The notes beneath the pieces were generated by a model. It did not search any database and was not told the DNA's origin. It saw only the letters and a list, made by a program, of their open reading frames with translations. From the NCBI GenBank assembly GCA_023453125.1, contig JAEXUB010000218.1:1-26673 (forward strand): a stretch of DNA of 26,673 nucleotides, written 5' to 3'. This DNA comes from Bacteroidota bacterium (GTDB lineage: Bacteria > Bacteroidota > Ignavibacteria > Ignavibacteriales > Melioribacteraceae). The translations under genes were made by a program, and so were the position numbers. Positions within the stretch are counted from its first letter, which is position 1. Each line of letters begins with the position of its first letter. This document shows, one piece after another, positions 6,842-15,027 of the stretch.

Positions 6842-7242
6842 TGGAAAGAGAGTGCAAAATAGAGGTCATCCCCGGATATTCCGAAACGGACCAGATGGGA
6901 TTTGTGCACCACTCCAATTATGTTAAGTATTTCGAGACGGCGAGGTGGGAGCTCTTCAGGGCTCTCGCCATACCCTACAAATCAATAGAAGAAATGGGAT
7001 TCCTGCTTCCGGTAATAAAAATGGAAATGGAATTCATCAAACCCGCATTTTATGACGAGAAACTGGAAATCGCTGTTTCGGCCTATCTAATTGATAATTC
7101 CAAACTTAGATTCGATTATACAATTAACGGTGCGGCCGGTGAAACAATTACAAGAGCATATACAATTCTTGCCGTAATTAAGAAGGAAAATAAAAAGGCC
7201 ACACGCATTCCTTCTTTCATAACAGAAAAGTTCAGAGACTAA
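6841..7242 (+). CDS. Acyl-CoA thioesterase, 4HBT/YbgC-FcbC type hotdog fold
   Basis: The product is 133 aa from the ATG at 6841, which shares its A with the upstream TGA (TGATG coupling). A GTG at 6802 would add 13 residues lying wholly inside the preceding gene and is less convincing. The segment PGYSETDQMGFVHHSNYVKY (residues 11-30), with Asp17 and the following histidines, is the catalytic signature of 4-hydroxybenzoyl-CoA-thioesterase-like enzymes, which hydrolyse acyl-CoA thioesters in the cytoplasm. Substrate is unknown. It completes a tightly coupled trio with the DUF134 and NifX-type genes; the metabolic link among them is not obvious. Confidence 0.87.
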   Translation: MERECKIEVIPGYSETDQMGFVHHSNYVKYFETARWELFRALAIPYKSIEEMGFLLPVIKMEMEFIKPAFYDEKLEIAVSAYLIDNSKLRFDYTINGAAGETITRAYTILAVIKKENKKATRIPSFITEKFRD

Positions 7243-7361
7243 ATAATTCATATACTTCCGGCCCGGGTTTTATTAACCGCCATTTTGATAGTGGAAAATT
7301 TATTGCACTATCTATTTCATAAAGAAAATTATAACTTTTATCCCGTTAAGAAGAGGAAACT

Positions 7362-7961
7362 ATGAGACAATTTATATTCCTGATTTTTTTCGTGTCCGCT
7401 TTAATGTACGGGCAGATTAAAATTCGGCAAGGCATTCCGGTAAAGACAGACGGAGTTATTGAAACCGGGGAATGGAAAGACGCAGCTGAATTCCGCTTTG
7501 AAAAAGCGGGGAATATAATCTGTTCATTTAAATTGAAACAGTCAGTGGAAAGCCTAAATATTCTTTATGAAATGAAATGTTTCAAAGACAGTACTATTAT
7601 TATGCCCGAGATTTTCATAGATACAAAGAATGACGGGGGGGAGAAGTGGAATGACAATGATGCCTGGTTCCACGTATCGGCTCAGGACTGCTTTGCGATG
7701 GGAAAAAGGGAGGATTACACCGGCTGTAAAGTTGAGGGGGCAGGATGGAGCGCAGTACCTAATTATCCTTTCGGGAATAACTGGAAAAGAATTGAGGCAA
7801 TTGAAATTATCATTCCTTTCAAAAAAATAAACATTAAAAAGGGGAGTGTAATCGGCATCTGTTTTAGCGCCGGAATATTTCCCGGGGACTTAAGGCTGAT
7901 TTATCCCAAAGGCGCTTCGGAGAATATCCCTTCAACATGGGAAAAGTTTATTGTTGAGTAG
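7362..7961 (+). CDS. Secreted CBM9-like carbohydrate-binding or sugar-associated protein
   Basis: This 199-aa protein has a signal peptide (MRQFIFLIFFVSALMYG) followed by one domain. The domain opens with PVKTDGVIETGEWKDA (residues 26-42 region), the typical start of family-9 carbohydrate-binding-module (CBM9-like) domains, and continues with beta-rich sequence including EIFIDTKNDGGEKWNDNDAW. Relatives occur as exported sugar-binding or heme-binding modules. No enzyme domain is attached. The gene stands alone, with 119 bases upstream and 108 bases downstream and no clear operon partner. An AAGAGGA ribosome site precedes the ATG. The fold is reasonably supported; the ligand is unknown. Confidence 0.65.
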   Translation: MRQFIFLIFFVSALMYGQIKIRQGIPVKTDGVIETGEWKDAAEFRFEKAGNIICSFKLKQSVESLNILYEMKCFKDSTIIMPEIFIDTKNDGGEKWNDNDAWFHVSAQDCFAMGKREDYTGCKVEGAGWSAVPNYPFGNNWKRIEAIEIIIPFKKINIKKGSVIGICFSAGIFPGDLRLIYPKGASENIPSTWEKFIVE

Positions 7962-8069
7962 TGCCCTAAACTGTCTCCTGTCTATAATCCTATCCCGGTA
8001 TAAGGGCCCTTTGCCGATTTGCAGGGGGGCTGCATAATTCCTATTTTTACTTAATCAAATGGAGAAATA

Positions 8070-9041
8070 ATGATTCTGGTTACCGGAGGGGCGGGTTATA
8101 TAGGCTCCCACTTTGTGAAATTTCTGATTGAAAAAGGAAAAGAAGTTGTTGTTTTTGATAATCTTTCACGCGGGCACAGGGAAGCGGTGCACCCGAAGGC
8201 TCTCTTTGAAAATGTTGATATTCTTGATTCTGATGCTCTGAAGGCGGCATTAAAGAAATATAAAATTGATGCCGTTGTTCATTTTGCGGCTTTTGCTTAC
8301 GTTGGGGAATCGGTTGAAAAACCGGAAATGTATTACCGTAACAATGTTGTAGGAAGTTTTAACCTTATTAAAGCTATTAATGAATGCGGAATTAAGAAAT
8401 TTGTCTTCTCTTCTACCTGTTCTTTATACGGCAATCCTTATAAAGTGCCTATTTCCGAAGAGGAGCCCACCAAACCGATTAATCCATATGCCCAGACAAA
8501 GCTGATAATTGAAAAAATGCTTGCCGATTTTGATACCGCCTACGGATTGAAATTTGTTGCCCTCCGCTATTTTAATGCGGCCGGAGCCGATTTTGAAGGG
8601 AAAATTGGCGAAAGCCATTCCCCAGAATCTCACCTGATTCCGATTGTGCTTGAAGCGGCATTGAACAAAAGAGATAAAGTGATGGTTTTCGGCGACGATT
8701 ACGAAACGGAAGACGGGACTTGCATAAGAGATTATATACATATTTATGACCTCGCAGACGCGCATCTGAAAGCCCTGGAATATCTTGAAACTTATAACAC
8801 CTCTAATATTTTCAATCTTGGCACTGGCAGCGGCTATTCAGTTAAGGAAATAATTTCTACTTCGGAAAAAGTAACGGACAAATACATTAAAACAGAAATT
8901 GCCGGAAGAAGGGCAGGGGATCCGGCTGTGCTGGTTGCCGATAACAGCAAAGCCCGTTCAATCCTCAAATGGATTCCTAAATATAACCTTGAAGAAATTA
9001 TTTCATCAGCGTGGAACTGGCACAAAAATCAATTGTATTAA
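8070..9041 (+). CDS. galE: UDP-glucose 4-epimerase
   Basis: The 323-aa enzyme interconverts UDP-glucose and UDP-galactose through a bound NAD. The extended SDR pattern is complete: GGAGYIGSH (residues 6-14) for NAD, FSSTCSLYG (113-121) with the catalytic Ser/Thr, Tyr140-x3-Lys144, and RYFNAAGAD (167-174 region). It ends with the GDPAVLVAD segment usual in GalE. Length is close to the family's usual ~330 residues. It begins a three-gene set (galE, rfbC, UDP-glucose dehydrogenase) for nucleotide-sugar supply to surface polysaccharide. A GGAGA ribosome site precedes the ATG. Activity on UDP-GlcNAc cannot be ruled out. Confidence 0.9.
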   Translation: MILVTGGAGYIGSHFVKFLIEKGKEVVVFDNLSRGHREAVHPKALFENVDILDSDALKAALKKYKIDAVVHFAAFAYVGESVEKPEMYYRNNVVGSFNLIKAINECGIKKFVFSSTCSLYGNPYKVPISEEEPTKPINPYAQTKLIIEKMLADFDTAYGLKFVALRYFNAAGADFEGKIGESHSPESHLIPIVLEAALNKRDKVMVFGDDYETEDGTCIRDYIHIYDLADAHLKALEYLETYNTSNIFNLGTGSGYSVKEIISTSEKVTDKYIKTEIAGRRAGDPAVLVADNSKARSILKWIPKYNLEEIISSAWNWHKNQLY

Positions 9042-9046
9042 ACTAT

Positions 9047-9589
9047 ATGAATATAATAAAAACAGGTTTTGAAGGTTTGCTGCTGATTGAGCCCGATGTG
9101 TTCGGAGATACCAGAGGGTATTTCTATGAATCTTATAACAGGGAGAAATACCGCACGGCAGGAATAAATACCGAATTCGTTCAGGATAATATTTCCAAAT
9201 CGAGAAAAGGAACTATACGCGGGCTTCATTATCAGTCCAAAGCAAAAGCACAGGACAAACTATGTTTTGTAATCCAGGGGAGAGTTCTTGATATTGCCGT
9301 GGATATACGTGCCGGATCTCCCACATTCGGAAAATATTTTTCTGCTGAACTTTCTGCCGAAAAAAAGAATCAGCTTTTTATTCCAAAGGGATTTGCCCAC
9401 GGATTTTCAGTGCTCGAAGAAGACACAATATTCCTTTACAAGGTGAGCGATTTTTATTCCCCTGCGGATGAAAGAACAATTATTTACAACGACCCCTTGC
9501 TGGGAATTGACTGGAAGGTTGAAAACGGCATTATATCTGAGAAGGATTTAAAGGGAATTCCCTTCAGTTCAATTGAAAGAGAATTCTAA
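9047..9589 (+). CDS. rfbC: dTDP-4-dehydrorhamnose 3,5-epimerase (RmlC)
   Basis: The product is 180 aa from the ATG at 9047, five bases after galE. A GTG at 9011 would overlap galE and add 12 residues before the conserved N-terminus, so it is not preferred. The cupin shows GTIRGLHYQ (residues 56-63) with the catalytic His61, DIAVDIR (82-88), FIPKGFAHGFSVL (111-123) and LYKVSDFY with the catalytic Tyr131. RmlC inverts C3 and C5 of dTDP-4-keto-6-deoxyglucose on the route to dTDP-L-rhamnose. rmlA and rmlB are not in the window; an RmlD-like gene lies at 12210. Confidence 0.92.
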   Translation: MNIIKTGFEGLLLIEPDVFGDTRGYFYESYNREKYRTAGINTEFVQDNISKSRKGTIRGLHYQSKAKAQDKLCFVIQGRVLDIAVDIRAGSPTFGKYFSAELSAEKKNQLFIPKGFAHGFSVLEEDTIFLYKVSDFYSPADERTIIYNDPLLGIDWKVENGIISEKDLKGIPFSSIEREF

Positions 9590-9616
9590 AGGATAATAAT
9601 TTAGAGCGGAGTATAA

Positions 9617-10930
9617 ATGAATTTATCTGTTATAGGCACCGGATATGTAGGATTGGTTTCGGGAACCTGTTTTGCCGAAATGGGAAACAATGTAATATGC
9701 GTGGATAATAATAAGGATAAGCTTGATAAGCTTCAGAAGGGAATTGTTACTATTTATGAGCCGGGGCTTGAAATAATTTTTGAAAGGAATATTCAGAAAG
9801 GAAGGCTTTCATTTACAGGCAACCTTAAAGATGCTGTGCTTAAATCGGAAATTGTGATGCTCTGCCTTCCTACACCAATGGGGGAAAACGGCTCGGCAGA
9901 CTTAAAATATGTACGCACCGCCGCCGCGGATATAGGAAATATTCTTAAAGAAAACGGCGATAAGGATTTTAAAATAATTGTCAACAAAAGCACAGTACCT
10001 GTAGGTACAACCAAAGAAATAGAAAATATTGTAGCCGGCTGCGGAGTTAAGAATTTTGCGGTTGTATCCAATCCGGAATTTCTGCGGGAAGGATTTGCAG
10101 TTGACGATTTTATGAAGCCGGACAGAATTGTGATTGGTTCAAACGATAAGAATGCACTTAAGATAATGAAAGGATTGTATGAGCCATTCGTAAGGCAGGG
10201 GAATCCGATATTCGAAATGAATCCCGAAAGCAGCGAAGTTACAAAATATGCCGCTAATTCATACCTGGCTATGAGAATTACATTTATGAATGAGCTGGCT
10301 AATTTCTGCGAAAAAGTTGGCGCTAATGTGGACCTGGTAAGAAAAGGTATCGGAAGCGATTCCAGGATTGGAAAAAGATTTCTCTTCCCGGGCATCGGCT
10401 ACGGCGGCTCCTGTTTTCCGAAGGATGTTAAAGCCCTCATAAAAACATCCGAAGAGAAGGGCTCTCCGATGAGAATTCTTGAGACGGTAGATGATGTGAA
10501 TACTAAACAGAAAACCGTTCTTGTAGATAAATATTTGAACTATTTCGGCGCCGAAGCAAAGAATAAAAAAATTGCAGTCTGGGGGCTTTCTTTCAAGCCC
10601 AACACAGACGATATGAGGGAAGCTCCTTCCATTTTTATTATAAATAAACTGAAAGAACTTGGATGCGCGATTAACGCCTACGATCCTGCCGCTCTTGAAA
10701 CGGCTAAATTCTATATTAAAGAGGAAGTGAACTATTTTGAAGATCAGTATGAAGCACTTAAAGGATGTGATGCCCTGATGATTCTTACAGAATGGAATGA
10801 ATTCCGGAATCCCGATTTCGGAGTTATAAAAAGCAGTTTAAAATCTAACGTAATCTTTGACGGAAGGAATATTTTTGAGCCGGAAAAGATGAAAGAAGAA
10901 GGGTTCACATATTTCAGCATAGGGCGCTGA
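9617..10930 (+). CDS. ugd: UDP-glucose 6-dehydrogenase
   Basis: The 437-aa enzyme oxidises UDP-glucose to UDP-glucuronate with two NAD. The N-terminal Rossmann motif GTGYVGLVSGTCFAEMG (residues 7-23), KSTVPVGTT (124-132), NPEFLREG (152-159) and the catalytic loop GYGGSCFPKD with Cys266 are all present. The C-terminal UDP-binding domain has WGLSFKPNTDDMREAP. Length is normal for bacterial UGDs. It follows rfbC by 27 bases. With GalE and RmlC it indicates synthesis of an acidic, rhamnose-containing exopolysaccharide or LPS part. A GDP-mannose or UDP-ManNAc dehydrogenase is less likely given the motif set. Confidence 0.93.
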   Translation: MNLSVIGTGYVGLVSGTCFAEMGNNVICVDNNKDKLDKLQKGIVTIYEPGLEIIFERNIQKGRLSFTGNLKDAVLKSEIVMLCLPTPMGENGSADLKYVRTAAADIGNILKENGDKDFKIIVNKSTVPVGTTKEIENIVAGCGVKNFAVVSNPEFLREGFAVDDFMKPDRIVIGSNDKNALKIMKGLYEPFVRQGNPIFEMNPESSEVTKYAANSYLAMRITFMNELANFCEKVGANVDLVRKGIGSDSRIGKRFLFPGIGYGGSCFPKDVKALIKTSEEKGSPMRILETVDDVNTKQKTVLVDKYLNYFGAEAKNKKIAVWGLSFKPNTDDMREAPSIFIINKLKELGCAINAYDPAALETAKFYIKEEVNYFEDQYEALKGCDALMILTEWNEFRNPDFGVIKSSLKSNVIFDGRNIFEPEKMKEEGFTYFSIGR

Positions 10931-10954
10931 ACAATCAGCTGTTCAGCACCTTTT
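10926..10954 (+). terminator. Hairpin holding both stop codons of ugd and bshA
   Basis: An 8-bp stem GCTGAACA (10926-10933) and TGTTCAGC (10940-10947) with a 6-base loop is followed on + by ACCTTTT. The convergent ugd and bshA genes end only four bases apart, within this hairpin. It is a plausible but weak terminator for ugd, as the T-tract is short. Confidence 0.4.
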
Positions 10955-12062
10955 CGTAATATTTAAGATATTGGGGCAGTATAAGTTTTTTATCGAAATG
11001 CTTAACTGCCCTTTCTCTTGCATTCCTCGAAAACACATTATACTTCTTTTCATTTGTCAGCAGATCAACAGTATATTTTGCCATTCTGTCAACATCCCCT
11101 ATTTCGGCAATAAACCCGACTTCATTGTGTACAATTAATTCAGGCAGACCCCCAACGCTTGAACTTACAACGGGAATTCCGCAGGACATAGCTTCGAGCG
11201 CAGAAAGTCCGAAGCTCTCCGACTGGGAAGGCATTAGGAAAACATCAGCAACGCTAAGCAGATCTGCCAGCCCGTCCTGTTTTCCCATAAATAACACGTC
11301 CTTTTGAAGATTCAATTCTCTTACAAGGCGTTCGCATTCGGAACGGTCCGGCCCGTCCCCAATTAATACCAGTTTTGCATCAACATCCTTTCTTACTTTA
11401 TCAAGTATCCTGATGGTATCTGCAACTCTTTTAACAGGTCTGAAATTCGAGGTATGCATCAGAATCTTTTCACCGTTAGGGGCGGCGAACTTCTTGAATG
11501 AATCGTTTTCAACATTCTTATAAACGTCAATATCGATGAAATTGTAGATTACTTCAATATCCTTTTCGATATTATAATTAGTTAAAGTCTTCTCTTTGAG
11601 AAACCTTGAAACCGCAGTTACCCCGTCGCTTTCTTCAATGCTGAATTTTACCAGGGGAAGAAAATGGGGCTCAAGGCCGACGAGTGTAATATCAGTCCCG
11701 TGGAGGGTTGTGATAATTTTAATATCCGATTTGCTCTTTTTAATAATCTGTTTTGCCAGATAGGCGCTCGCCGCGTGCGGAATTGCATAATGTACGTGCA
11801 TAAGGTCAAGGTTTTCATATTCAATCACTTCAATCATCTTGCTGGCAAGGGCGAGTGTATATAGAGAATGTTCGAATAGGGGATAATTACTGAATTCCAC
11901 TTCGTGGTAAAAGATATTTTCATAAAACTGGCTTAGCCGGTGGGGCATAGCATAACTTATAAAATGAACCTGATGGCCGTTCTGAGCAAGTTCCTTACCG
12001 AGTTCGGTGGCAACAACACCGCTTCCCCCGTAGGTTGGATAACAGGTTATCCCAATTTTCAT
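10935..12062 (-). CDS. bshA: N-acetyl-alpha-D-glucosaminyl L-malate synthase (bacillithiol synthesis)
   Basis: The 375-aa GT4-type glycosyltransferase starts MKIGITCYPTYGGSGVVATELG, the BshA signature, followed by HFISYAMPHRL and HVHYAIPHA. It joins UDP-GlcNAc to L-malate, the first step of bacillithiol synthesis. The C-terminal GT-B half has VYNFID, SNFRPVKR and SESFGLSALEAMSCGIPVV with the sugar-nucleotide-binding glutamates. Length matches the family. It is transcribed alone on -, convergent with ugd and divergent from the RmlD-like gene. bshB and bshC are not in the window. Thiol production fits the sulfur-handling genes, though not directly linked. Its ribosome site is weak. Confidence 0.9.
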   Translation of the reverse strand: MKIGITCYPTYGGSGVVATELGKELAQNGHQVHFISYAMPHRLSQFYENIFYHEVEFSNYPLFEHSLYTLALASKMIEVIEYENLDLMHVHYAIPHAASAYLAKQIIKKSKSDIKIITTLHGTDITLVGLEPHFLPLVKFSIEESDGVTAVSRFLKEKTLTNYNIEKDIEVIYNFIDIDVYKNVENDSFKKFAAPNGEKILMHTSNFRPVKRVADTIRILDKVRKDVDAKLVLIGDGPDRSECERLVRELNLQKDVLFMGKQDGLADLLSVADVFLMPSQSESFGLSALEAMSCGIPVVSSSVGGLPELIVHNEVGFIAEIGDVDRMAKYTVDLLTNEKKYNVFSRNARERAVKHFDKKLILPQYLKYYEKVLNS

Positions 12063-12209
12063 ATCAATTTCTGCCTTTTTATTATATTAAACCTTCTTAT
12101 CCGCTTAAAAGTTCTTTTAATACTGGTAAATAGTGAAGAAAACCTCATTTAAACGATACTTATTTATTTATATATTTCAAACAGATTTAAAAAATATTTG
12201 TAAGCGGAA

Positions 12210-13106
12210 ATGGAGTTACGTAAGAAAAGAGTTTTAATAATCGGTTCAAACGGGAAATTGGGCGCCGGCCTTGCGCGCTGCTTTTCCGGACATAATTCAT
12301 ATGAGCTTTTATGCGCAGGTGCATCTGAAAAATCATCTGTCCCCGGAGTTGAATACAGGCAGATTGATATTACAAAAAGAAACAATATTAAAACCCTGTT
12401 CCACGATTTTTTCCCCGATATGGTGATAAACGCGGCCGGCTTTACGAATGTAGATCTTTGCGAAACACAAAAAGAATTGTCCTGGAACGTAAATGTTAAA
12501 GGGACAGAAGGGCTTGCCGCTTCCTCCTGGGCGATTGATGCTCACATAATACACATTTCTTCTGATTATATTTTTGACGGGAAAGAGGGGCCCTATACGG
12601 AAGAGGATATTCCTCATCCAATCAGTTATTACGGCAGGACAAAACTGGCAGCAGAGAATGCAATAAGGACGTCCGGTGCACGCCATACAATTATCCGGAC
12701 AAATGTTTTATACGGTTCCTCAATTTACGGACGCCCCGATTTTGCATCGTGGGTAATTGAAAATTTAAGCGGGAAAAAGGAAATCAGGGTGGTTACAGAC
12801 CAGCACAATAATCCCACTTTGGTTAGTGATCTTGTTAAAGTGATAGAAACCATAACCGAGCTTGAGAAGGAGGGTATTTATAATATAGGGGGACCGAAAT
12901 ATTTAAGCAGATATGAATTTGCAGTAAAGCTTGCCGAATATTTCGGATTGATATCCGGGTTGATTCAGCCGGTTACGACGGCAGATTTAAAGCAGCCTGC
13001 CGCGCGCCCTTTAAAATCGGGGCTTATCTGTACAAAGGCGGAAGAGGAACTGGGATATAAGCCTCTAAGGTTTGAAGAGGCATTTAAGTCACTCAAGACA
13101 GATTAG
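12210..13106 (+). CDS. RmlD-like dTDP-4-dehydrorhamnose reductase / sugar-nucleotide SDR
   Basis: This 298-aa extended SDR has an NAD(P)-binding GSNGKLG (residues 12-18), INAAGFTNVDLCE (73-85), ISSDYIFDG (116-124) and the catalytic Tyr141-x3-Lys145. These match RmlD, which reduces dTDP-4-keto-L-rhamnose to dTDP-L-rhamnose. The protein is somewhat divergent, and the related MAT2B-like SDRs share the same motifs, so the exact substrate is not certain. Presence of RmlC at 9047 favours the rhamnose route. A weak GCGGA ribosome site precedes the ATG. The gene is single, divergent from bshA across 147 AT-rich bases, and ends at a shared terminator. Confidence 0.78.
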   Translation: MELRKKRVLIIGSNGKLGAGLARCFSGHNSYELLCAGASEKSSVPGVEYRQIDITKRNNIKTLFHDFFPDMVINAAGFTNVDLCETQKELSWNVNVKGTEGLAASSWAIDAHIIHISSDYIFDGKEGPYTEEDIPHPISYYGRTKLAAENAIRTSGARHTIIRTNVLYGSSIYGRPDFASWVIENLSGKKEIRVVTDQHNNPTLVSDLVKVIETITELEKEGIYNIGGPKYLSRYEFAVKLAEYFGLISGLIQPVTTADLKQPAARPLKSGLICTKAEEELGYKPLRFEEAFKSLKTD

Positions 13107-13134
13107 GATTCTAAGTTTTTGTTTAAAATAAAAA

Positions 13135-13163
13135 AGTCCGGCTTATTCAGCCGGACTTTTTTT
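13135..13163. terminator. Bidirectional rho-independent terminator
   Basis: A perfect 9-bp stem AGTCCGGCT (13135-13143) and AGCCGGACT (13149-13157) is flanked by an A-run on the left and seven T on the right. It can stop both the RmlD-like gene (+) and the OmpA gene (-), which ends at 13180. Confidence 0.9.
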
Positions 13164-13179
13164 ATAAGCTTACGAAAAA

Positions 13180-14676
13180 CTATTTCTGTTCTTCTTCAAC
13201 CTTGTAAAGAGCTTTAACTTCAACTCTTCTGTTCTTCTGTCTGTCGGCAGCGGTTTTATTAGGAGCAACCGGTTTTTCTTCGCCGAAGCCTTCGGTTGTA
13301 ATAACAGATTCATTGAGGCCTTTCTTTGTTAAATATTTCATAACTGAATTGGCTCTCTTTTCTGAAAGCTTCTGGTTGTATTTCTTAGGACCGATGCTGT
13401 CTGCGTGTCCTGAGAGGGCAACCTTTGAATCAGGGATAGTTGTAACGATATCATAGATGTCGTCTAACTGTTTTTTAGCTTTCTTGGTCAATGAATATTT
13501 ATCGAATCCGAAGAGAACATTTTCAAATCCTCTTTCCTTGTCAACCCAAACTTTAGTTTTCGGAACGTCATCGGAAGGATCGAGAGGATTGGTTCCGCGG
13601 TTAACTTCAATTCCGTCGCCTACAGTACCGGCATCGGTATCAACTTTGAGAGGATCGGTTTTATGTTTTGTAACTTCTGCGCCGTCATTGAGGCCGTCAT
13701 TATCTGTATCGGCTTTCAAAGGATCGGTTTTGTATTTAATAACTTCTTCGCCGTCTTTAAGTCCGTCGCCGTCTGTATCTGCATTAACAGGAGAGGTTTT
13801 GAATTTAAGAACTTCATCGCCGTCATTGAGGCCGTCATCATCTGTATCGGCTTTCAAAGGATCGGTTTTGTATTTAAAGACTTCGTCGCCGTCATTGAGG
13901 CCGTCGCCGTCTGTATCAGCTTTAAGAGGATCGGTTTTGTATTTCAGATATTCTTCGCCGTCTTTAAGACCGTCGCCGTCTGTATCCGGGTTTTTAGGAT
14001 CTGTTCCGATCTGCTCTTCAATTCTCTTAATAAGGCCGTCTTTATCGGCGTCTGTATTGCCGTCGTCGCCTAAGAATGTAAGACCAACGCCTACGTTAAT
14101 GAAAGCATCGTTAAAGTCGATAATTCTGTAGTAATTGATATAATCTGAAAGCATATAGTTCATGCTTGCGCTTAAATCAAGAATAAGGTTATCGGCAAGT
14201 TTAATTTCGGTGCCGAGACCAACAGGAATAATGCCTGTCCAGCCGTTATCAATAACAGAAGCAGGAGAAACCATTTTGGTCTTTGTTGAAGCGTTATAGT
14301 TCAATAAACCGATACCGCCGAAGAAATAAGGATTGATTGTTTCATAATCGAAAGGTGTATATAATAATCTTACATCAATCGGCAAAATGCTGGTTGAGTA
14401 ATCGTTTCCGATATCGTCAACGCCTGCATAAGAACCATATCCAACGCCTGCTTCGAGGCTGAAAGAATTGCTTAATAAAAATCTGCCGTATGCTCTTCCG
14501 AGAGGAGCAAATTTGAATCCGTTAGACATTGGGAATTCATTCAGAGGGAACATATTGTTTATCTGAAGTCCCGCCTTCCAGTTTACATCTTTAAACTGAG
14601 CGTTAGTGGTACTGCTGAATCCCAAGAATAAAAGAATCATTATCACAGAAAAAACACTAAATGATCTTTTCATCAT
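13180..14676 (-). CDS. OmpA-family outer-membrane protein with thrombospondin type-3 repeats
   Basis: This is a 498-aa cell-envelope protein. It has a signal peptide (about 1-26), a predicted N-terminal beta-barrel or OmpA-like barrel (about 30-203), a calcium-binding-type TSP3 repeat region (about 205-370, DxDxDG motifs) and a C-terminal OmpA peptidoglycan-binding domain (about 385-490: GFDKYSLTKKAKKQLDDI, SGHADSIGPKKYNQKLSEKRA, NRRVEV). It is likely a structural link between outer membrane and peptidoglycan, with the acidic repeats as a Ca-stabilised spacer. Two ATGs lie in tandem (14676 and 14673); the GGAGGT ribosome site touches the first, so the second may be used and the protein would start MKRSF. 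Transcribed alone, with a strong terminator. Confidence 0.9.
   Translation of the reverse strand: MMKRSFSVFSVIMILLFLGFSSTTNAQFKDVNWKAGLQINNMFPLNEFPMSNGFKFAPLGRAYGRFLLSNSFSLEAGVGYGSYAGVDDIGNDYSTSILPIDVRLLYTPFDYETINPYFFGGIGLLNYNASTKTKMVSPASVIDNGWTGIIPVGLGTEIKLADNLILDLSASMNYMLSDYINYYRIIDFNDAFINVGVGLTFLGDDGNTDADKDGLIKRIEEQIGTDPKNPDTDGDGLKDGEEYLKYKTDPLKADTDGDGLNDGDEVFKYKTDPLKADTDDDGLNDGDEVLKFKTSPVNADTDGDGLKDGEEVIKYKTDPLKADTDNDGLNDGAEVTKHKTDPLKVDTDAGTVGDGIEVNRGTNPLDPSDDVPKTKVWVDKERGFENVLFGFDKYSLTKKAKKQLDDIYDIVTTIPDSKVALSGHADSIGPKKYNQKLSEKRANSVMKYLTKKGLNESVITTEGFGEEKPVAPNKTAADRQKNRRVEVKALYKVEEEQK
13642..13986 (-). repeat. Five tandem 69-bp units encoding 23-aa TSP3-type repeats
   Basis: Five exact-length 23-residue units (protein residues 231-345) follow the pattern DTDGDGLxDGxEVxKYKTDPLKA (consensus). 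Each is 69 bp, 345 bp in all. More divergent units flank them at residues about 208-230 and 346-368. They lie in frame in the OmpA-family gene and are close enough in sequence to permit copy-number change. Confidence 0.9.
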
Positions 14677-14785
14677 ACCTCCATAGATTAATTAAAAAAA
14701 ACCTGTCTTAGACAATAATTCCGGTAATATGCCTCATTCATATTTTAAATTTTAAACAATTTGAGGCTAAATTACAATAAATTTG

Positions 14786-14859
14786 TACCCACGAGAGGAT
14801 TCGAACCTCCGGCCTGCGGTTTAGGAAACCGTCGCTCTATCCTGCTGAGCTACGTGGGC
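14786..14859 (-). tRNA. tRNA-Arg (anticodon CCU)
   Basis: Read on -, 74 bases fold as a standard cloverleaf. The acceptor GCCCACG pairs with CGTGGGT (first pair G-U), the D-stem is GCTC/GAGC, the anticodon loop is TTCCTAA, and the T-arm is GGAGG-TTCGAAT-CCTCT. The anticodon CCU reads AGG arginine codons. The first pair of the anticodon stem is A-C. No CCA is encoded. Confidence 0.93.
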
Positions 14860-15027
14860 ATAAAATAAAAACTCTGTTTTTGGACTGTTTTAAGGAAAAA
14901 TTCTCTTCATTTCTCTTCAATTGTCACTACAAAGATAAAAAAATGACTGCTATAATACTAAAGTCAATTGTGATTCAGCTCATAATTACAATGAACATTC
15001 TACGAATAAATTCATCTGAATTGCCGG

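Noticed and set aside
8009..8035. Possible terminator or G-rich structure before galE (GCAGGGGGGCTGC)
   Set aside because: The stem is only four base pairs and is not followed by a clear T-tract.
9011..9046. GTG start for rfbC inside galE
   Set aside because: The RmlC family N-terminus matches the ATG at 9047; the extra 12 residues are the out-of-frame end of galE.
9793..10395. Antisense open frame of 200 codons within ugd
   Set aside because: The + strand encodes a fully conserved UDP-glucose dehydrogenase here; the antisense product has no recognisable motif.
13642..13986. Regularly spaced repeats that resemble a CRISPR array
   Set aside because: The 69-bp units are contiguous, in frame and encode DxDxDG protein repeats. 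There are no unique spacers and no cas genes.
13457..14131. Long + strand open frame (224 codons) opposite the OmpA-family gene
   Set aside because: It is the antisense shadow of the TSP3 repeats: a low-complexity Ser/Pro/Leu-rich product without a ribosome site. The - strand product has clear domains.
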